12,987 nt of DNA, from contig VBCQ01000079.1 of NCBI GenBank assembly GCA_005882155.1, positions 1 to 12,987 on the forward strand, read 5' to 3'. Made by a program: the position numbers and the translations under genes. Positions 10,645-12,987 of the stretch are shown piece by piece. This DNA comes from Betaproteobacteria bacterium. Lineage in GTDB: Bacteria; Pseudomonadota; Gammaproteobacteria; Burkholderiales; Burkholderiaceae_C. Under the pieces are notes generated by a model. It was not told the DNA's origin. It saw only the letters and a program-made list of their open reading frames with translations, and searched no databases. The first letter of the stretch is position 1, and every line of letters starts with the position of its first letter.

Positions 10645-11268
10645 ATGACCACACGCATCCGCTTTCTTGTCCGCGCGACGATGCTCGCCGCCGCACTCGT
10701 TCCTGCCGCGAGCTACGCGCTGTACAAAGTCGTCGGCCCCGACGGCAAAGTCACCTACACCGACCGGCCGCCGGCCACCGCGACCGGCGACAAGATCACG
10801 TCGCTGAGCGGCAGCGGCAGCACGGTCGTCGATGCGCAATTCCCGCTCGAGCTGCGGCAGGCCGCGGCGCGCTATCCGGTCACGCTGTACACGACCAACG
10901 AATGCCCGCCGTGCGACACGGCGCGCCGGATGCTGCGCCAGCGCGGTGTTCCGTACGCCGAGAAGCTGTTGCTCAACAACGATGACGGTGAAGCGCTGCT
11001 GCGCTTGTCGGGCGGCCGCGAAGCGCCGACGCTGACCATCGGCGCGCAGGCGCTGCGCGGGCTGTCGAGCGACGTCTGGAATTCGTATCTCGACCTCGCC
11101 GGCTACCCGCGCGAGTCGCGCTTGCCGGCGAGCTACCAGTACCCGGCCGCGACACCGCTCACCGAACGTCGCGAGGTCAGCGACACCGCAGCGCGCAAGC
11201 CGGCGCCGCCGCTGGTGACCGTGAACCCGACGCCGCCCGAAGCGTCGGCATCGGGCATCAGGTTTTAG
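10645..11268 (+). CDS. Exported DUF4124-glutaredoxin domain protein
   Basis: A 207-residue protein with a signal peptide (basic start, hydrophobic 11-22, likely cleavage after SYA at 25). A DUF4124 segment follows (about 26-45, LYKVVGPDGKVTYTDRPP), then a glutaredoxin/thioredoxin-like domain (about 77-155) with a C87-P-P-C90 redox motif and a probable cis-proline P128 in REAPTL. The C-terminus is Pro/Ala-rich and looks disordered. It probably works in the periplasm as a thiol-disulfide protein; its substrate is unknown. I chose the ATG at 10645 because GGAG lies 6 bases upstream, inside the alternative start at 10633, which would add MEYR. It sits 43 bases after prlC, so it may share its transcript. 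Its 3' end overlaps the convergent transporter gene by 11 bp. Confidence 0.85.
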   Translation: MTTRIRFLVRATMLAAALVPAASYALYKVVGPDGKVTYTDRPPATATGDKITSLSGSGSTVVDAQFPLELRQAAARYPVTLYTTNECPPCDTARRMLRQRGVPYAEKLLLNNDDGEALLRLSGGREAPTLTIGAQALRGLSSDVWNSYLDLAGYPRESRLPASYQYPAATPLTERREVSDTAARKPAPPLVTVNPTPPEASASGIRF

Positions 11269-12436
11269 ATTCGGCCGGCGCCGAACTCGGCGCGCCGATG
11301 CGCCGCGCCTGAAGGCTGCCGGCGCCGACCGCCGCGCCCATCACCCAGAACAGCGCCGCCGCGCCGACCGCGGTGCCCACCGCGCCGAACAGCAAGGGCA
11401 TCAACGTGCTCGACATGTTGATCGTCACCGAGCGAACCGCGATCGCTTCGCCGTGGCGGTCGTGCGGCGTGATGTGGTGCAAGGTCGACATCACCATCGG
11501 CTGCACGGCGCCGAGCGACAAGCCGAGCAGCACCGCGCACAGCGCCATCGGCCACGCCGAGCGCGCAAGCGGGTAGACGGCGAAGACGAGCGCCGTCCAC
11601 AGCATCGCGCCCATCAGCACTTGGGACTCGGTGAGCCGATGCGCGAGCAGCGGAATGACGAGCCGCACGCTCGCCACCGCCACTGCATAGAGACCGAGGA
11701 TGGAGCCGATGGCCGACGCACTTAGACCGCGCTCGTGGCCGAGGATCGGCAGCACGAAGGCATGCACGTCCCAGCTCGCCGACAGCAGCCAGTTCACCAG
11801 CAGCAGATGGCGCAGCTGCGGCAGGCGCAGCAAGTCCCACGACGCGCGCTCGCGCGCAGCGGCGTCTGCGGGCACGGCCGGCACTTCGACCGGAACGCGG
11901 CGGGCCCAGAACAGCGCGGCCAGCGGCATCAGCATCAGCACCGCAAACGCAGCGCGAAAGCCGAACAGGTCGATGACCGCGCCGGCGCTCACCGGCCCGA
12001 CGAAGTTCGCAAGCGCCGGCGCGAGGCCGAGCCAACTGAACACCCGCATGCGCTCGATGCCGTCGCTCGCCATTCGGCCGGCCGTGCGCTGAATCGCGAT
12101 CAGCCCGAAGTTCGCGCCGGCACCGGTCAGCACCGCCGCGAGGCACATCGCGAGGTAGTGGCTCGTCAGCGCCGCGACGATGCCGCCGGCGAGCGACATG
12201 CCGACCGCGATGTGAAGCGGCCGGTGGTAGCCGAATCGATCGGCCATGCGGCCGGCCTGCATCGCAAGCACGATCGGCGCGACCGCGAACAGGGCCATCA
12301 GCACCCCGACCGCCCATTCCGATTGACCTTGCTTCAAGGCCTGCAGCGGCGCGGCCATGCGCACCCCGGCCATGCACGAATGAAGACTGATCTGGCCGAG
12401 GATCAGCGCGAGCAGAGGGCGGGAAAAACTCGCCAC
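11258..12436 (-). CDS. Major facilitator superfamily transporter
   Basis: A 392-residue inner-membrane protein with about 12 hydrophobic segments. It has the MFS loop signature GRMADRFGYHRP after segment 2 and a longer polar loop in the middle (VPVEVPAVPADAAARERASWD) between two six-helix halves. Substrate unknown; it resembles drug or metabolite efflux carriers. I chose the GTG at 12436 because AGGAGA lies 9 bases upstream and the start falls one base after the rmuC TAG (TAGGGTG), a coupled arrangement. An ATG at 12454 would add six residues but has no ribosome site. The frame stays open further upstream only because of the rmuC lesion, giving an artificial RmuC-MFS fusion. The 3' end overlaps the convergent DUF4124 gene. 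Confidence 0.88.
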   Translation of the reverse strand: MASFSRPLLALILGQISLHSCMAGVRMAAPLQALKQGQSEWAVGVLMALFAVAPIVLAMQAGRMADRFGYHRPLHIAVGMSLAGGIVAALTSHYLAMCLAAVLTGAGANFGLIAIQRTAGRMASDGIERMRVFSWLGLAPALANFVGPVSAGAVIDLFGFRAAFAVLMLMPLAALFWARRVPVEVPAVPADAAARERASWDLLRLPQLRHLLLVNWLLSASWDVHAFVLPILGHERGLSASAIGSILGLYAVAVASVRLVIPLLAHRLTESQVLMGAMLWTALVFAVYPLARSAWPMALCAVLLGLSLGAVQPMVMSTLHHITPHDRHGEAIAVRSVTINMSSTLMPLLFGAVGTAVGAAALFWVMGAAVGAGSLQARRIGAPSSAPAESKT

Positions 12437-12437
12437 C

Positions 12438-12987
12438 CTATGCGTTCTCCTCATCTTCGAGATCAGGTTGTGTGCCAGGCAGCAGCGCTTGTGCTCGAGC
12501 ACTTCCGCGTCACCCAAGGTGTTGAGCACGGTCTGCGTCTGCCCTTTGACCCGGGCCAGGACAGCCCCGAACTTCGCGAACTCGGTCTTCACCGCACCGA
12601 GCACCTCCCAAACTTCGGCGCTGCGCTTCTCGAGTGCGAGCGTGCGAAAGCCCATCTGCAGGCTGTTCAAGGTCGCCAGCAAGGTCGTCGGCCCCGCGAG
12701 CATCACCTTGTGCTCGCGCTGCAGGCTTTCGAGCAGGCCGGGACGGAGCAAGGCCTCGGCATACAGGCCTTCGGTGGGCAGGTACATGATGCCGAAGTCG
12801 GTCGTGTGCGGCGGCGCGATGTACTTCTCGCGGATCGTCCGCGCTTCGATGCGCAGACGCACCTCGATCGCCTTCGCCGCGACCTCGACGCCGACCGGGT
12901 CGGCGCGCTCTTGCGCCTCGAGCAGGCGCTCGTAGTCCTCGCGCGGAAATTTGGCATCGATCGGCAGCCACAGCGGCGCGCCGTCTT
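12438..12987 (-). pseudogene. rmuC: RmuC DNA recombination-limiting protein, 3' part, frameshifted
   Basis: C-terminal portion of an RmuC-family protein, a predicted nuclease-fold protein that limits recombination at inverted repeats. The 5' part lies beyond the right edge. From the edge it reads family text such as APLWLPIDAKFP, EKYIAPPHTTDFGIMYLPTEG, AGPTTLLATLNSLQMGFRTLA and EKRSAEVWEVLGAVKTEFAKFG, up to GDAEV at GTG 12502-12500. There the frame breaks. The true C-terminus, AQALLPG followed by an acidic tail ending DEENA, continues in another frame to TAG at 12440-12438. The conserved piece expected between them (RTRA..R.LR.VEALP, about 17 residues) is absent, implying a loss near 52 nt, 1 modulo 3. 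In the original frame the reading runs on into the transporter gene. The cause may be a true deletion or an assembly error. Confidence 0.85.
12491..12502. repeat. 12-bp perfect palindrome at the rmuC breakpoint
   Basis: GTGCTCGAGCAC reads the same on both strands and lies exactly across the point where the rmuC frame changes. The left half belongs to the GDAEV side and the right half to the AQALLPG side, so the palindrome was probably created by the join or helped to cause it. Twelve bases is short enough that chance cannot be excluded. Confidence 0.6.

Noticed and set aside
11258..12987. A genuine RmuC-MFS fusion protein
   Set aside because: The true RmuC C-terminus and stop lie in another frame directly before a well-placed transporter GTG with its own ribosome site, so the fusion results from the frameshift.

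Overview
The window is GC-rich, densely coding DNA, probably from a betaproteobacterium of the order Burkholderiales (Rubrivivax/Methylibium/Leptothrix-like). That placement rests on gene content, gene order and protein wording I recognise, not on a database search. Most of it is core chromosome: pyruvate dehydrogenase, a two-component system, one-carbon metabolism, a cytosolic peptidase, a periplasmic thiol protein, a transporter and rmuC. I see no phage, insertion sequence, CRISPR array, tRNA or rRNA.

Layout. 1-4363 (minus): aceE then aceF, the E1 and E2 subunits of pyruvate dehydrogenase, with a strong ribosome binding site at the left edge for a further gene, probably the E3 subunit. 4364-4528: a divergent control region with a clear inverted repeat just upstream of the aceE ribosome binding site. 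4529-7695 (plus): a membrane-bound PAS sensor histidine kinase and a FixJ/LuxR-type response regulator, joined by an ATGA stop/start overlap, then a perfect 10-bp hairpin. 7754-10601 (plus): folD and a prlC-type M3 oligopeptidase gene that is frameshifted. 10645-11268 (plus): an exported DUF4124-glutaredoxin protein. 11258-12436 (minus): an MFS transporter that converges on it with an 11-bp overlap. 12438-12987 (minus): the 3' part of rmuC, cut by the right edge and also frameshifted.

How the genes relate. aceE and aceF make successive enzymes of one complex. The two-component system is transcribed away from them across a short shared control region, so it is a reasonable candidate regulator of pyruvate dehydrogenase; this is inference. 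folD and prlC are housekeeping genes following the regulator.

Most notable observations. (1) prlC and rmuC each seem to have lost an internal piece of about 17 codons plus one base. Both inferred losses are near 52 nt and both are 1 modulo 3, in two unrelated genes about 3 kb apart. Either real deletions or an assembly artefact could explain this. The rmuC lesion also creates a false in-frame RmuC-MFS fusion. (2) The aceF interdomain linkers contain three copies of a dispersed 24-bp repeat translated in frame, two of them as an inverted pair. (3) The aceE leader contains a 14-bp-stem inverted repeat abutting the ribosome binding site. I did not find a convincing wholly new system; the least explained regulatory unit is the two-component pair with the aceE leader dyad.
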